DNA of 64,000 bases from Streptomyces sp. NRRL F-6492. GTDB taxonomy: Bacteria; Actinomycetota; Actinomycetes; Streptomycetales; Streptomycetaceae. Location of the stretch: positions 5,470 through 69,469 of the forward strand of contig NZ_LGEG01000210.1 in the NCBI RefSeq assembly GCF_001280125.1. Reading direction: 5' to 3'. The translations under genes and the position numbers were made by a program. Shown here piece after piece: positions 1 to 10,887 of the stretch (position 1 is its first letter; the number at the start of each line of letters is the position of its first letter). A model generated the notes under the pieces. It saw only the letters and a program-made list of their open reading frames with translations. It had not been told where the DNA came from and did no database searches.

Positions 1-754
<754 letters not shown>

Positions 755-771
755 TTAAGGGGACTCGTGGG

Positions 772-2151
772 TCAGGAGACCGCTCGCTGGAGGCGGTCGG
801 CCTGCTTGTCCTTCAGCGGGCCGATCACCGCGAGCGAGGGCCGCTGCTCCAGTACATCGCGGGCGACGTCCCGGACCTCGTCCGGGGTGACGGCGGCGAT
901 CCGGGACAGCATGTCGTCGACCGACATCTGGGTGCCCCAGCACAGCTCGCTCTTGCCGATGCGGTTCATCAGCGCGCCGGTGTCCTCCAGGCCGAGCACG
1001 GTCGAGCCGGAGAGCTGGCCGACGGCGCGGCGGATCTCCTCGTCCGTGAGGCCGTCGGAGGCGACCTTGTGCAGCTCGTCCCGGCAGATCTTCAGGACGT
1101 CGTGGACCTGGCCGGGCCGGCAGCCCGCGTACACCCCGAAGAGGCCGCAGTCGGCGAAGCCCGAGGTGTACGAGTACACGCTGTAGGCCAGGCCGCGCTT
1201 CTCGCGGACCTCCTGGAAGAGGCGGGAGGACATGCCGCCGCCGAGGGCGGTGTTCAGCACGCCGAGGGCCCAGCGGCGCTCGTCGGTGCGGGCCAGGCCC
1301 GGCATGCCGAGGACCACGTGGGCCTGCTCGGTCTTGCGGTTCAGGAGCTCGACGCGGCCCGCCGCGCGCAGGGTGCGCCGGCCGTCGCGGGGGGCGACGG
1401 GGACGGCGTCGGTGCGGGTGAGGGCGCCGGCCTTATCGAAGGCGCGGCGGACCTGGCGCACCACCGTGGCGTGGTCGACGTTGCCGGCGGCGGCGACGAC
1501 CAGGTGGGTCGGGTCGTAGTGCTTCTTGTAGAAGCGGGCGATCTGGCCGCGGGTGAGCGCGTTGACGGTGTCGACGGTGCCGAGGACCGGGCGGCCGAGC
1601 GGGGTGTCGCCGAACATCGTCTGCGCGAACAGCTCGTGCACGACGTCGCCGGGGTCGTCCTCGGTCATCGCGATCTCTTCGAGGATGACGCCGCGCTCGG
1701 CGTCCACGTCCTCTTCGAGGACGAGCGAGCCGGTGAGCATGTCGCAGACGACGTCGATCGCGAGCGGCAGGTCGGTGTCGAGGACCCGCGCGTAGTAGCA
1801 GGTGTACTCCTTCGCCGTGAAGGCGTTCATCTCGCCGCCGACCGCGTCGATCGCGGCGGAGATGTCGAGGGCGGACCGCTCGTGGGTGCCCTTGAAGAGG
1901 AGGTGCTCCAGGTAGTGGGTCGCGCCGTTGAGCGTCGGAGTCTCGTCACGGGACCCGACGTGCGCCCAGATGCCGAAGGTGGCGGAGCGGACGGAGGGGA
2001 GGGTCTCGGTGACGATGCGGAGGCCGCCGGGGAGGGTCGTGCGGCGGACCGTGCCGATGCCGTCCCTGCCCGGGAGAAGCGTTTGGGTACGGGCGACGGC
2101 CCGCCCCTCCGAGGAGGGGCGGGCCGTCGCGCGGGAACTACGGGACGTCAC
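772..2151 (-). CDS. M16 family zinc metallopeptidase (pitrilysin/processing-peptidase type)
   Basis: 459 residues, the one-subunit size typical of bacterial M16B peptidases. The inverted zinc motif HxxEH is seen as HYLEH at residues 79-83. A distal glutamate lies in [15 protein letters not shown] about 76 residues later. The C-terminal half carries the conserved R/Y region ([20 protein letters not shown]), so both halves of the clam-shell fold are present. The GTG start at 2151 overlaps the pnp stop (GTGA), which suggests translational coupling. Codons of roughly residues 7-20 lie inside a perfect 18-bp hairpin that looks like a pnp terminator. A start downstream of the hairpin is therefore possible, although the M16 domain itself begins only near residue 33. 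The substrate is unknown. Confidence 0.93.
   Translation of the reverse strand: MTSRSSRATARPSSEGRAVARTQTLLPGRDGIGTVRRTTLPGGLRIVTETLPSVRSATFGIWAHVGSRDETPTLNGATHYLEHLLFKGTHERSALDISAAIDAVGGEMNAFTAKEYTCYYARVLDTDLPLAIDVVCDMLTGSLVLEEDVDAERGVILEEIAMTEDDPGDVVHELFAQTMFGDTPLGRPVLGTVDTVNALTRGQIARFYKKHYDPTHLVVAAAGNVDHATVVRQVRRAFDKAGALTRTDAVPVAPRDGRRTLRAAGRVELLNRKTEQAHVVLGMPGLARTDERRWALGVLNTALGGGMSSRLFQEVREKRGLAYSVYSYTSGFADCGLFGVYAGCRPGQVHDVLKICRDELHKVASDGLTDEEIRRAVGQLSGSTVLGLEDTGALMNRIGKSELCWGTQMSVDDMLSRIAAVTPDEVRDVARDVLEQRPSLAVIGPLKDKQADRLQRAVS
2093..2130 (-). terminator. perfect 18-bp hairpin at the pnp/M16 junction
   Basis: Positions 2093-2110 and 2113-2130 are exact reverse complements with a two-base centre, so in RNA the loop would be 4-6 nt. 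It begins 18 bases downstream of the pnp stop, where an intrinsic terminator would be expected, yet it lies inside the reading frame of the next gene. It may attenuate transcription into the M16 gene or stabilise the pnp 3' end. No U-tract follows, which is common for high-GC actinobacterial terminators. Confidence 0.6.
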
Positions 2152-4364
2152 TTGGCGGTGTCGTCCTTGTCACCCTCGGCGTCCTCGTCCGCGATCACGG
2201 GGATCAGGGAGAGCTTGCCGCGCTGGTCGATCTCGGCGATCTCGACCTGGACCTTGGAGCCGATCGCGAGCACGTCCTCGACGTTCTCCACGCGCTTGCC
2301 ACCGGCGAGCTTGCGGATCTGCGAGATGTGCAGCAGGCCGTCCTTGCCGGGCATGAGGGAGACGAAGGCACCGAAGGTGGTGGTCTTGACGACCGTACCC
2401 AGGTAGCGCTCGCCGACCTCCGGCATGGTCGGGTTGGCGATGCCGTTGATCGTGGCGCGGGCGGCCTCGGCCTGCGAGCCCTGCTGGGCACCGATGTAGA
2501 TGGTGCCGTCGTCCTCGATCGTGATCTCGGCGCCGGTGTCCTCCTGGATCTGGTTGATCATCTTGCCCTTGGGGCCGATGACCTCGCCGATCTTGTCCAC
2601 GGGGATCTTGACGGTGATGATCCGCGGGGCGTTCGGGGACATCTCGTCCGGCGTGTCGATCGCTTCCATCATCACGTCGAGGATGTGGAGGCGGGCGTCG
2701 CGGGCCTGCTTGAGGGCCGCGGCCAGGACGGAGGCCGGGATGCCGTCCAGCTTGGTGTCGAGCTGGAGGGCGGTGACGAAGTCCTTCGTACCGGCGACCT
2801 TGAAGTCCATGTCGCCGAAGGCGTCCTCCGCACCGAGGATGTCGGTGAGGGCGACGTAGTGCGTCTGGCCGTCGATGTCCTCGGAGATCAGGCCCATGGC
2901 GATGCCGGCGACGGGGGCCTTGAGGGGCACACCGGCGTTCAGCAGCGACATGGTGGAGGCGCAGACCGAGCCCATCGACGTCGAACCGTTGGAGCCGAGG
3001 GCCTCGGACACCTGGCGGATCGCGTAGGGGAACTCCTCGCGGGTCGGGAGGACCGGCACGAGGGCGCGCTCGGCGAGGGCGCCGTGGCCGATCTCGCGGC
3101 GCTTGGGCGAGCCCACGCGGCCGGTCTCGCCGACGGAGTACGGCGGGAAGTTGTAGTTGTGCATGTAGCGCTTGCGGGTCACCGGGGAGAGGGTGTCCAG
3201 CTGCTGCTCCATGCGGAGCATGTTGAGGGTGGTGACGCCCAGGATCTGGGTCTCGCCACGCTCGAACAGCGCCGAGCCGTGCACGCGCGGGATGGCCTCG
3301 ACCTCGGCCGCGAGCGTACGGATGTCGGTGAGGCCACGGCCGTCGATGCGGACCTTGTCCTTGATGACGCGCTCGCGGACCAGCTTCTTGGTCAGCGCGC
3401 GGTAGGCGCCCGAGATCTCCTTCTCGCGGCCCTCGAAGGCCGGGAGGAGCTTCTCGGCGGCGAGCTCCTTGATGCGGTCGAGCTCGGCCTCGCGCTCCTG
3501 CTTGCCGGCGATGGTGAGCGCCTTGGAGAGCTCGCCCTTGACGGCGGCGGTGAGCGCCTCCAGGACGTCGTCCTGGTAGTCCAGGAAGACCGGGAACTCG
3601 CCGGTGGGCTTGGCGGCCTTGGCGGCGAGGTCCGACTGGGCCTTGCAGAGGGCCTTGATGAAGGGCTTCGCGGCCTCGAGACCGGCGGCGACGATCTCCT
3701 CGGTCGGCGCCTCGGCGCCGTCCTTGACGAGCTGCACGGTCTTCTCGGTGGCCTCGGCCTCGACCATCATGATCGCGACGTCGCCGTCCTCCAGGACGCG
3801 ACCGGCGACGACCATGTCGAAGACGGCGTCCTCGAGCTCGGTGTGCGTCGGGAACGCGACCCACTGGCCCTTGATCAGGGCGACGCGGGTGGCGCCGATG
3901 GGGCCGGAGAAGGGCAGGCCCGCCAGGATCGTGGAGGCGGAGGCGGCGTTGATCGCGACCACGTCGTACAGGTGGTCGGGGTTGAGCGCCATGATCGTCT
4001 CGACGATCTGGATCTCGTTGCGCAGGCCCTTCTTGAAGGAGGGGCGCAGCGGCCGGTCGATCAGACGGCAGGTGAGGATCGCGTCCTCGGAGGGGCGGCC
4101 CTCCCGGCGGAAGAAGGAGCCGGGGATCTTGCCGGCCGCGTACTGCCGCTCCTCGACGTCCACCGTCAGGGGGAAGAAGTCGAGCTGGTCCTTGGGGCGC
4201 TTCGAGGCGGTGGTCGCCGAGAGGACCATCGTGTCGTCGTCCAGGTAGGCGACGGCGGAGCCGGCGGCCTGCTTGGCCAGACGGCCGGTCTCGAAGCGGA
4301 TGGTGCGGGTGCCGAAGGTGCCGTTGTCGATGACGGCCTCGGCGTAGTGGGTCTCGTTCTCCAC
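2148..4364 (-). CDS. pnp: polyribonucleotide nucleotidyltransferase (PNPase / GPSI)
   Basis: 738 residues. PNPase degrades RNA phosphorolytically and can add 3' tails. In Streptomyces it is also known as guanosine pentaphosphate synthetase I. The order is complete: first RNase PH domain, helical linker, second RNase PH domain ([17 protein letters not shown] and SDVEGIDG-type regions are visible), a KH domain with GPKGK around residue 590, and an S1 domain starting near [19 protein letters not shown]. The start is GTG at 4364 with GTAGGAG upstream. Downstream of rpsO, as in the classic rpsO-pnp operon. The stop overlaps the start of the M16 gene. Confidence 0.97.
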   Translation of the reverse strand: MENETHYAEAVIDNGTFGTRTIRFETGRLAKQAAGSAVAYLDDDTMVLSATTASKRPKDQLDFFPLTVDVEERQYAAGKIPGSFFRREGRPSEDAILTCRLIDRPLRPSFKKGLRNEIQIVETIMALNPDHLYDVVAINAASASTILAGLPFSGPIGATRVALIKGQWVAFPTHTELEDAVFDMVVAGRVLEDGDVAIMMVEAEATEKTVQLVKDGAEAPTEEIVAAGLEAAKPFIKALCKAQSDLAAKAAKPTGEFPVFLDYQDDVLEALTAAVKGELSKALTIAGKQEREAELDRIKELAAEKLLPAFEGREKEISGAYRALTKKLVRERVIKDKVRIDGRGLTDIRTLAAEVEAIPRVHGSALFERGETQILGVTTLNMLRMEQQLDTLSPVTRKRYMHNYNFPPYSVGETGRVGSPKRREIGHGALAERALVPVLPTREEFPYAIRQVSEALGSNGSTSMGSVCASTMSLLNAGVPLKAPVAGIAMGLISEDIDGQTHYVALTDILGAEDAFGDMDFKVAGTKDFVTALQLDTKLDGIPASVLAAALKQARDARLHILDVMMEAIDTPDEMSPNAPRIITVKIPVDKIGEVIGPKGKMINQIQEDTGAEITIEDDGTIYIGAQQGSQAEAARATINGIANPTMPEVGERYLGTVVKTTTFGAFVSLMPGKDGLLHISQIRKLAGGKRVENVEDVLAIGSKVQVEIAEIDQRGKLSLIPVIADEDAEGDKDDTAK

Positions 4365-4683
4365 TATGGGGTTCTCCTACGTGTTCGTCTTTGCGTCCGG
4401 GGCCCGTGTGGCCGGGGACGGTGTGCGACGGCGGCGCAGAAGCTCGCACTCGGGGGCGGGCCGGTCTTCGATCGAAGCACCCGGGATTCGGTTCCGGGGG
4501 CCACTACCGAGGACCGGCGGCTGGCCGGCGGCTTCTCGCTCGTCGTATGGGGTTGTAGCTACCAGACTAAATGTCCGGACGCACTTCGCGCACGTACAGC
4601 AGCACGTGCGACAGCGCGCAAGGCAGGGCGTACGGCAAAGGGAGCGGCCCCCTGACAGGGGGAACCGCTCCCTTCACGGCGTC
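4365..4683 (-). other. rpsO-pnp intergenic region
   Basis: 319 bases with no gene. It holds the hairpin after rpsO (annotated separately) and the pnp leader. In S. coelicolor the corresponding interval is known to carry a pnp promoter and a structured RNA processed by RNase III. I do not see a clear -35/-10 pair here by eye. The pnp ribosome-binding site GTAGGAG lies just upstream of 4364. Confidence 0.7.
4640..4672 (-). terminator. rpsO terminator / processing hairpin
   Basis: The outer stem pairs 4640-4647 (gggagcgg) with 4665-4672 (ccgctccc). The inner stem pairs 4648-4652 with 4658-4662 and closes on a 3-5 nt loop, with an asymmetric AA bulge at 4663-4664. It lies 11 bases after the rpsO stop. 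By analogy with the S. coelicolor rpsO-pnp operon it could be both a leaky terminator and an RNase III site, allowing read-through into pnp. Confidence 0.75.
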
Positions 4684-4974
4684 TTACTTGGCGCCGCCGG
4701 CCGCACCGCGGCGGATGCCGAGGCGGTCGACCAGCGTACGGAAGCGCTGGATGTCCTTCTTGGCCAGGTACTGCAGCAGGCGGCGGCGCTGGCCGACCAG
4801 GATCAGCAGACCACGACGGGAGTGGTGGTCGTGCTTGTGCTGCTTGAGGTGCTCGGTCAGGTCCGAGATGCGACGGGACAGCATCGCGACCTGGACCTCG
4901 GGGGAGCCGGTGTCGCCCTCCTTGGTGCCGAACTCGGCCATGATCTGCTTCTTGACGGCGGCGTCGAGAGCCAC
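4684..4974 (-). CDS. rpsO: 30S ribosomal protein S15 (uS15)
   Basis: 96 residues from the GTG at 4974. The core [20 protein letters not shown] and the segment [21 protein letters not shown] are diagnostic of S15, which binds the central domain of 16S rRNA. The open frame continues upstream to 5121, but that extension has no S15 homology. GAGGAG lies seven bases before the GTG, so the shorter start is chosen. First gene of the rpsO-pnp unit. Confidence 0.97.
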   Translation of the reverse strand: MALDAAVKKQIMAEFGTKEGDTGSPEVQVAMLSRRISDLTEHLKQHKHDHHSRRGLLILVGQRRRLLQYLAKKDIQRFRTLVDRLGIRRGAAGGAK

Positions 4975-5136
4975 GCGGATCTCCTCTTGGTTCGTGCGCC
5001 CGCGAGTGCCCCTGGTCCAGTTCTCAGGGGAAGCTTCCGTGACTCGGCGGGCGAAGGTCCGATGGGCGCAGCTTCCAGAGGCTCGGAGGCTTCCGGGAGC
5101 GCGTACACAAACGGCCGTCACACAGCGTACCAGGGC

Positions 5137-6642
5137 TCAGGATGTCATCGCCCGGACGGAGTGGTAGACGTCGAAGACCGCGAGGCAGAGCGGCAGCAGC
5201 GTGAGCAGGACGAAGGTCTCGGCGATCTCCAGGAAGCGGCCCCAGAAGGGGGTGACGCCCTTGCGCGGGACGATCAGGCCGATGGCGGTGATCAGCGCGG
5301 CGACGCCCGCGACGGCGGCGGAGAGCCAGATCGTACGGATGTCCAGGCCGGTGCCATCGCCCTTGAGGGCCTCCTGGATCAGCTCCGGGGGCGGGTTGAG
5401 GCAGAGGCCGAGGCCGAGCAGCACCAGGGCGCCGAGGCCGGCCCCGAGGGCGCAGCCGACCTGCGCGGTGTAGCGGAAGAGGTGGGCGCGCATCAGCATG
5501 GCGACGCCGGTGGCGAGCGCCAGGAGCTGTCCCCAGACGTTCTCGGAGAAGCCGAGGACGGCGGAGGCGGTGACGGCGACGAGGGCGCAGCCGCCGACGA
5601 GGCCGACCATGAGCTCGTGGCCGCGGCGGGCCTGCGCGGCGATGCGGACGGCGTCGACCGGGCCCTGGGGCTCGGCCTCGGTGCCGTAGCCGCCGACGGC
5701 GGTCCTGGGCGGGTCGAAGCCGATGGGGAGCCGGGCGAACCGGGTGGAGAGCCCGGGCAGGAAGGCGAGGGCGCCGACGGCGAGGGGCGCGCAGACGGCG
5801 GCGGTCTCGGACGGCTCCAGGTTCGTCAGCACGGCCACGAAGCCGACGAGGAGGCCGACGGCCGAGGCGAGGACGAACGCGACGAACGGGCCGTCGCCGC
5901 CCGGGGAGACGATCGTCAGGATCACGGCGAAGACGAGGACGGCGGCGCAGGCGAGGAGGAACTGGAGCTTGCCGATGCCCTGCCCGGCCGCCAGCGGCAG
6001 CAGTCCGGCGCCGGCGACGGCGGCGTTCGCCATGGCGCCGGTGCCCAGCGCCACGGCGGAGCCCCTGTCGTCGTAGACCCGGGCGCGGACGCCGGCGAGC
6101 GCCAGGAGCAGTACGCCGGTGACGGCGGCGAGGATGCCCGGCAGGCCGTGCGTGTCGTGCCGGGGGTCGGCCGTCCACAGGACGAAGGCGAGCAGGACGA
6201 GGAGGACCGCGCCGCCGAAGAGCCCGGCGCCGCGCATCAGGGCGTCGGACCACAGCGTGCGGTCGCGGGCCACGGCGGAGGCCACGGCGTCGGAGACGTC
6301 GTCGAAGACGGCGGGCGGCAGGGACTCGGCGAAGGGGCGCAGCGAGAGCAGTTCGCCGTCGAGGATGCGCTGGGCCGCGAGCGAGCGGCCGCCGTCGAGG
6401 ACGGTGCCGTCGCGGCGCACCAGGTGGTAGCCGACCGGGGCGCCCGGCGCCGGGGTCTGGCCGGACAGGCGGAGGACCTCCGGATAGAGGTCCGCGACCG
6501 CGACGTCCTCGGGCAGGGCGACGTCGACGCGGCCGTCGGGCGCGACGACCGTGACCCGGCAGAAGCCGGTGCCGCCGTGGAACACGGCCGCGGGGGCCGA
6601 CTGGCCCGGTCCGCTGGCCGTGGCTGGGGCCGTCATACTCAC
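5137..6642 (-). CDS. eccD: type VII secretion integral membrane protein EccD
   Basis: 501 residues. The N-terminal ~110 residues (GFCRVTVVAPDGRVDVALP and following) form the ubiquitin-like YukD domain. From about residue 135 the protein is a dense series of roughly eleven hydrophobic helices, for example AGLFGGAVLLVLLAFVLW. This is the EccD layout: a cytosolic ubiquitin-like domain and a multi-pass membrane part that lines the ESX channel. The GTG start at 6642 is followed two codons later by an ATG (6636) preceded by AGGTGAG, so the true start may be either. It diverges from eccC across a 277-base gap. The 3' end faces the rpsO promoter region. Confidence 0.9.
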   Translation of the reverse strand: MSMTAPATASGPGQSAPAAVFHGGTGFCRVTVVAPDGRVDVALPEDVAVADLYPEVLRLSGQTPAPGAPVGYHLVRRDGTVLDGGRSLAAQRILDGELLSLRPFAESLPPAVFDDVSDAVASAVARDRTLWSDALMRGAGLFGGAVLLVLLAFVLWTADPRHDTHGLPGILAAVTGVLLLALAGVRARVYDDRGSAVALGTGAMANAAVAGAGLLPLAAGQGIGKLQFLLACAAVLVFAVILTIVSPGGDGPFVAFVLASAVGLLVGFVAVLTNLEPSETAAVCAPLAVGALAFLPGLSTRFARLPIGFDPPRTAVGGYGTEAEPQGPVDAVRIAAQARRGHELMVGLVGGCALVAVTASAVLGFSENVWGQLLALATGVAMLMRAHLFRYTAQVGCALGAGLGALVLLGLGLCLNPPPELIQEALKGDGTGLDIRTIWLSAAVAGVAALITAIGLIVPRKGVTPFWGRFLEIAETFVLLTLLPLCLAVFDVYHSVRAMTS

Positions 6643-6730
6643 CTGCTGCTTCCCCTCGTGGTGGTCCTGGCCGGCAGGCCTGGCGGCGCACTCCGAGCGC
6701 TGTGGGATCCCGGTGCGACGCGCCCTGGAC

Positions 6731-6757
6731 GATGCGCTCCGAACGATGCGTTCCGAA
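6731..6757. repeat. two 13-bp direct repeats in the eccD/eccC divergent promoter region
   Basis: gatgcgctccgaa at 6731-6743 and gatgcgttccgaa at 6745-6757 differ at one base and repeat with a 14-bp period. They sit upstream of an A/T pocket (cccttttttgcgatag) in the eccD-eccC divergent gap, the only control region for both genes. Spacing and position fit a regulator-binding site, but no known consensus is recognised. Confidence 0.5.
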
Positions 6758-6919
6758 TGACCCTTTTTTGCGATAGCTCATGGGCGCGCAAACGTTTCGG
6801 GTCACCCTACCGCCCACCCGCGACGGTGCACCAAAGTAAGATCCCTCCCCGCGGATGGAACTCGTCGCCACGGGGGCGCCCAGAGGAACTTTCCGTCCGG
6901 CAACGGAAATTGGTGAGCT

Positions 6920-9900
6920 GTGAGTCAGATCGTCGTCAAGCGCCCACCACGGGCTCTGCCCTCCGAAGTGCCGAGCGAGCAGGTGCAGTTGCAACCCCCT
7001 CCGGAGCTGCCCAGGGGACAGCAGGAGGGCGCCCTGATGCAGCTCCTGCCGATGCTCGGCATGGGCGGTTCGGTGGTCTTCTTCTTCATGACGCCGAACC
7101 CGATCATGCGCATCATGGGCATGATCATGATCGCCTCGACGGTCGCCATGGCGATCGCGATGCTGGTCCGCTACCGGCGCGGGACGCAGGGGCAGCTCGC
7201 CGACCTGCGGCGCGACTACCTGAAGTACCTGACCCAGACGCGGCGCGCCGTCCTGAGGACCGCCCGCCTCCAGCGCGACGCGCAGTTCTACCTGCACCCG
7301 GCGCCCGAGCAGTTGTGGGCGCTGGTCGCCGAGGGCAGCCGGGTCTGGGAACGGCGCATCGGCGACGACGACTTCGCGCAGGTCCGCGTCGGACTCGGCA
7401 GCCAGCAGCTCGCGACTCCGCTCGTCGCCCCCGAAACCGCCCCCGTGGACGAGTTGGAGCCGCTGACCGCCGGTGCGATGCGGCAGTTCCTCACCGCGCA
7501 CGGCACCCTGGACGGCCTGCCCATGGCCGTGTCGCTGCGCGCCTTCTACCACCTCACCGTGAGCGGGGACGGCGACTCCGCGCGTTCCACCGCGCGCGCC
7601 ATGATCGGCTCGCTCGCGGCGCTGCACTCCCCCGAGGACCTGGTCGTCGCCGTCGCCGTGGACGGCGGGGCGGCGCCCGCGTGGGAGTGGGCGAAGTGGC
7701 TGCCGCACGTGCAGGCTTCGGGGCCCGGGGACGGCGCGGGCAGCCGGCGCCTGATCACCACGGACGCGCGCGAACTGCAGGACATGCTCGACGCCCGGCT
7801 CGAAGGACGCCCCCGCTTCCAGGGCGCCGGCCATCCGCTGCTCGACCACCCGCACCTCGTCGTCGTGCTCGACGGCCAGTCGGTCCCGCAGACCTCGGCG
7901 CTCGCCTCCCCCGAGGGCATCCAGGGCGTGACGATCATCGAGGTCGTGCAGGGCCGGAACACCGGGGCCCGCGGCGACCTGTCCGTGATCGTGGAGGGCG
8001 ACTCGCTGCGCCTGGAGTCCGGGCACGGGCACGTGTACGACGGGGCGCCCGACCGGCTGGGCCCGGACGTCGCCGAGGCGCTCGCCCGCCAGCTCGCCCC
8101 GCTGCGGGTCGCGTCCGGTGCGGACGACGACGAACCGCTGCTGGCCAACCTGGACTTCACCGACCTGCTGAACCTCGGCGACGCGGCGTCGGTCGACGTC
8201 GCCCGCACCTGGCGTCCCCGTTCCCGCTCGGAGCGGCTGCGGGTGCCGATCGGCGTCGGCGAGGACGGCGTCCCGGTGATGCTCGACCTCAAGGAGGCGG
8301 CACAGGAGGGCATGGGCCCGCACGGCCTGTGCGTGGGCGCGACCGGTTCCGGCAAGTCGGAGCTGCTGCGCACGCTCGTCCTCGGCCTGGCGGTGACGCA
8401 CTCCTCCGAGACGCTGAACTTCGTCCTCGCGGACTTCAAGGGCGGCGCCACCTTCGCCGGCATGTCGCAGATGCCGCACGTCGCCGCGGTGATCACCAAC
8501 CTGGCGGACGACCTCACGCTGGTGGACCGCATGGGCGACTCCATCCGGGGCGAGCTGAACCGGCGCCAGGAGATGCTGCGCGACGCGGGCAACTACGCCA
8601 ACATCCACGACTACGAGAAGGCCCGCGCGGCGGGCGCGCCGCTCCAGCCGATCCCGTCGCTCGTCCTCGTCATCGACGAGTTCAGCGAGCTGCTCACGGC
8701 CATGCCGGACTTCATCGAGATGTTCGTGCAGATCGGCCGCATCGGGCGTTCGCTCGGCGTGCACCTGCTGCTGGCCTCGCAGCGCCTGGAGGAGGGCCGG
8801 CTGCGCGGCCTGGAGACGTACCTCTCGTACCGGATCGGTCTGCGGACCTTCTCCGCCGCCGAGTCCCGCGCGGCCATCGGCGTGCCCGACGCCTACACGC
8901 TGCCGAACGTGCCCGGTTCCGGGTACCTCAAGTACGGCACCGACGAGATGGTCCGCTTCAAGGCGGCGTACGTCTCCGGGGTGTACCGGACGAACCAGCA
9001 CGCCGTCGTGCCGGGCGGGCCGCTGCCGGTGGACCGCCGGCCGGCCCTGTTCACCGCGGGGCACGTCCCGGTCCACCACGTCGAACCGGTCGCCCGGGGG
9101 CGGGTGCCCGAGGCCCGCAGGCCGGAGGACGACGCGCTGGCCGACTCGGTGCTCGACGTGATCGTGCGCCGGCTGGAGGGGCGCGGCGTCGAGGCGCACC
9201 AGGTGTGGCTGCCGCCGCTCGACAACCCGCCGCCGCTCGACTCGGTCCTGCCCGGTCTCGCGGGTGTGGAGGGCCGGGGCCTGACGCAGCAGGGGTACGA
9301 GGGGGCCGGCAGGCTCGTCGTACCGCTGGGCGTCGTGGACAAGCCGTACGAGCAGCGCCGCGACACGCTCTACCGGGACTTCTCCGGCGCCGCGGGCCAC
9401 ATGCAGATCATCGGCGGTCCGCAGTCCGGAAAGTCGACGCTGCTGCGGACGATCGTCTCCGCCTTCGCGCTGACCCACACCCCGCACGAGGTGCAGTTCT
9501 ACGGCCTCGACTTCGGTGGTGGCGGTCTGTCCTCGGTCGCGGGGCTTCCGCACGTCGGCGGGGTGGCGTCCCGGCTCGATCCCGAGCGGGTGCGCCGCAC
9601 GGTGGCCGAGGTCTACGGCGTCATGTCGCGCCGCGAGGAGTACTTCCGCAGTGCGGGCGTCGACTCCATAGCGACGTACCGCAGGCTCCGGGCCCGCGGC
9701 GACATCTCGGTGAAGGACCAGCCGTGGGGCGACGTCTTCCTCGTGATCGACGGCTGGGGCAACTTCCGCACCGAGTACGAGGGTCTGGAGGCCGCCGTCG
9801 TCGACATCGCCGCGCGCGGGCTCGGCTACGGCATCCACGTGATCCTGACGGCCTCGCGCTCCATGGAGGTCCGCGCCAACCTCAAGGACCACCTGATGAA

Positions 9901-10885
9901 CAGGCTGGAACTGCGGCTCGGCGACACGATGGACTCCGAGCTGGACCGCAAGATCGCCGCCAACGTGCCGACGGGCGTGCCCGGCCGCGGTCTGACGCCG
10001 GAGAAGCTGCACTTCATGGCGGCCGTGCCGCGCATCGACGGCATCAGCTCCGACAGCGACCTGTCCGAGGCGACGGCCGCGATGACGCAGGAGGTCACGC
10101 GCCACTGGACGGCGCCGGGCGCGCCGGAGGTGCGGCTGCTGCCGCGCGAGCTGGACGTGCGCGAGCTGCCCGCCGGTCACGCGGAGCCGGGGCGCGGCGT
10201 CGCGTTCGCCATCGACGAGAACGGCCTGGAGCCGGTCTTCGTGGACTTCGACCGCGACCCGTTCTTCCTGGTCTTCGGCGAGAGCGAGTCGGGCAAGTCG
10301 AACCTGCTGCGGTTGCTCATCAAGCAGATCTCGGAGCGGTACGACGGGAGCACGGCGAAGTTCTTCGTGATCGACAACCGGCGGGCGCTGCTCGACGTCG
10401 CCCCGGCGAGCCACCTCGCGGAGTACGTGCCCATGTCGAACAACATGGAGCACCACGTGGACGCGCTCGCCGACCTGATGCGGCGCCGCTCGCCTTCGGC
10501 GGACGTCACGGCGCAGCAGCTGCGGGAGCGCAGCTGGTGGCAGGGACCGTCCCTCTTCGTGGTCGTGGACGACTACGACCTGGTGTCCACGTCCAGCGGC
10601 AACCCGCTGGCGAAGCTGACGGAGATGCTGCCGTTCGCGCGGGACGTGGGCGTCCGCTTCATCATCGCGCGCAGCGCGGCCGGTGCGAGCCGGGCGGCGT
10701 ACGAGTCCTTCATGCAGCGGATGATGGAGCTCGGCGCCCAGGGCGTCCTGCTCTCCGGCGACCCGCAGGAGGGCGACGTGCTCGGCGGCGTCCGCATGCG
10801 GCCGATGCCGGCGGGCCGGGGCGTCTACGTGTCGCGGCAGCGGGGGAACCCGCTGGTGCAGACCGGCCGCGTGCCGGAGGTGTGA
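6920..10885 (+). CDS. eccC: type VII secretion ATPase EccC (FtsK/SpoIIIE family)
   Basis: 1321 residues, a single-chain EccC. Two membrane helices lie near residues 45-80 (GMGGSVVFFFM and MIMIASTVAMAIAMLV). Three ATPase modules follow, with Walker A loops GATGSGKSE near residue 473, GGPQSGKST near 832 and GESESGKSN near 1120. Walker B-like strands are VLVIDEFSELL, VFLVIDGWG and FVVVDDYDL. EccC recognises WXG100 substrates and powers ESX export at the inner membrane. The GTG start at 6920 was chosen because the reading frame opens with MSQIVVKRPP, the usual EccC N-terminus. It is followed two bases later by a small broken membrane gene. Confidence 0.95.
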   Translation: MSQIVVKRPPRALPSEVPSEQVQLQPPPELPRGQQEGALMQLLPMLGMGGSVVFFFMTPNPIMRIMGMIMIASTVAMAIAMLVRYRRGTQGQLADLRRDYLKYLTQTRRAVLRTARLQRDAQFYLHPAPEQLWALVAEGSRVWERRIGDDDFAQVRVGLGSQQLATPLVAPETAPVDELEPLTAGAMRQFLTAHGTLDGLPMAVSLRAFYHLTVSGDGDSARSTARAMIGSLAALHSPEDLVVAVAVDGGAAPAWEWAKWLPHVQASGPGDGAGSRRLITTDARELQDMLDARLEGRPRFQGAGHPLLDHPHLVVVLDGQSVPQTSALASPEGIQGVTIIEVVQGRNTGARGDLSVIVEGDSLRLESGHGHVYDGAPDRLGPDVAEALARQLAPLRVASGADDDEPLLANLDFTDLLNLGDAASVDVARTWRPRSRSERLRVPIGVGEDGVPVMLDLKEAAQEGMGPHGLCVGATGSGKSELLRTLVLGLAVTHSSETLNFVLADFKGGATFAGMSQMPHVAAVITNLADDLTLVDRMGDSIRGELNRRQEMLRDAGNYANIHDYEKARAAGAPLQPIPSLVLVIDEFSELLTAMPDFIEMFVQIGRIGRSLGVHLLLASQRLEEGRLRGLETYLSYRIGLRTFSAAESRAAIGVPDAYTLPNVPGSGYLKYGTDEMVRFKAAYVSGVYRTNQHAVVPGGPLPVDRRPALFTAGHVPVHHVEPVARGRVPEARRPEDDALADSVLDVIVRRLEGRGVEAHQVWLPPLDNPPPLDSVLPGLAGVEGRGLTQQGYEGAGRLVVPLGVVDKPYEQRRDTLYRDFSGAAGHMQIIGGPQSGKSTLLRTIVSAFALTHTPHEVQFYGLDFGGGGLSSVAGLPHVGGVASRLDPERVRRTVAEVYGVMSRREEYFRSAGVDSIATYRRLRARGDISVKDQPWGDVFLVIDGWGNFRTEYEGLEAAVVDIAARGLGYGIHVILTASRSMEVRANLKDHLMNRLELRLGDTMDSELDRKIAANVPTGVPGRGLTPEKLHFMAAVPRIDGISSDSDLSEATAAMTQEVTRHWTAPGAPEVRLLPRELDVRELPAGHAEPGRGVAFAIDENGLEPVFVDFDRDPFFLVFGESESGKSNLLRLLIKQISERYDGSTAKFFVIDNRRALLDVAPASHLAEYVPMSNNMEHHVDALADLMRRRSPSADVTAQQLRERSWWQGPSLFVVVDDYDLVSTSSGNPLAKLTEMLPFARDVGVRFIIARSAAGASRAAYESFMQRMMELGAQGVLLSGDPQEGDVLGGVRMRPMPAGRGVYVSRQRGNPLVQTGRVPEV

Positions 10886-10887
10886 CG

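Noticed and set aside
4975..5121. N-terminal extension of S15
   Set aside because: S15 homology begins at the GTG at 4974, which has a good ribosome-binding site. The extension lacks similarity and covers the promoter region.
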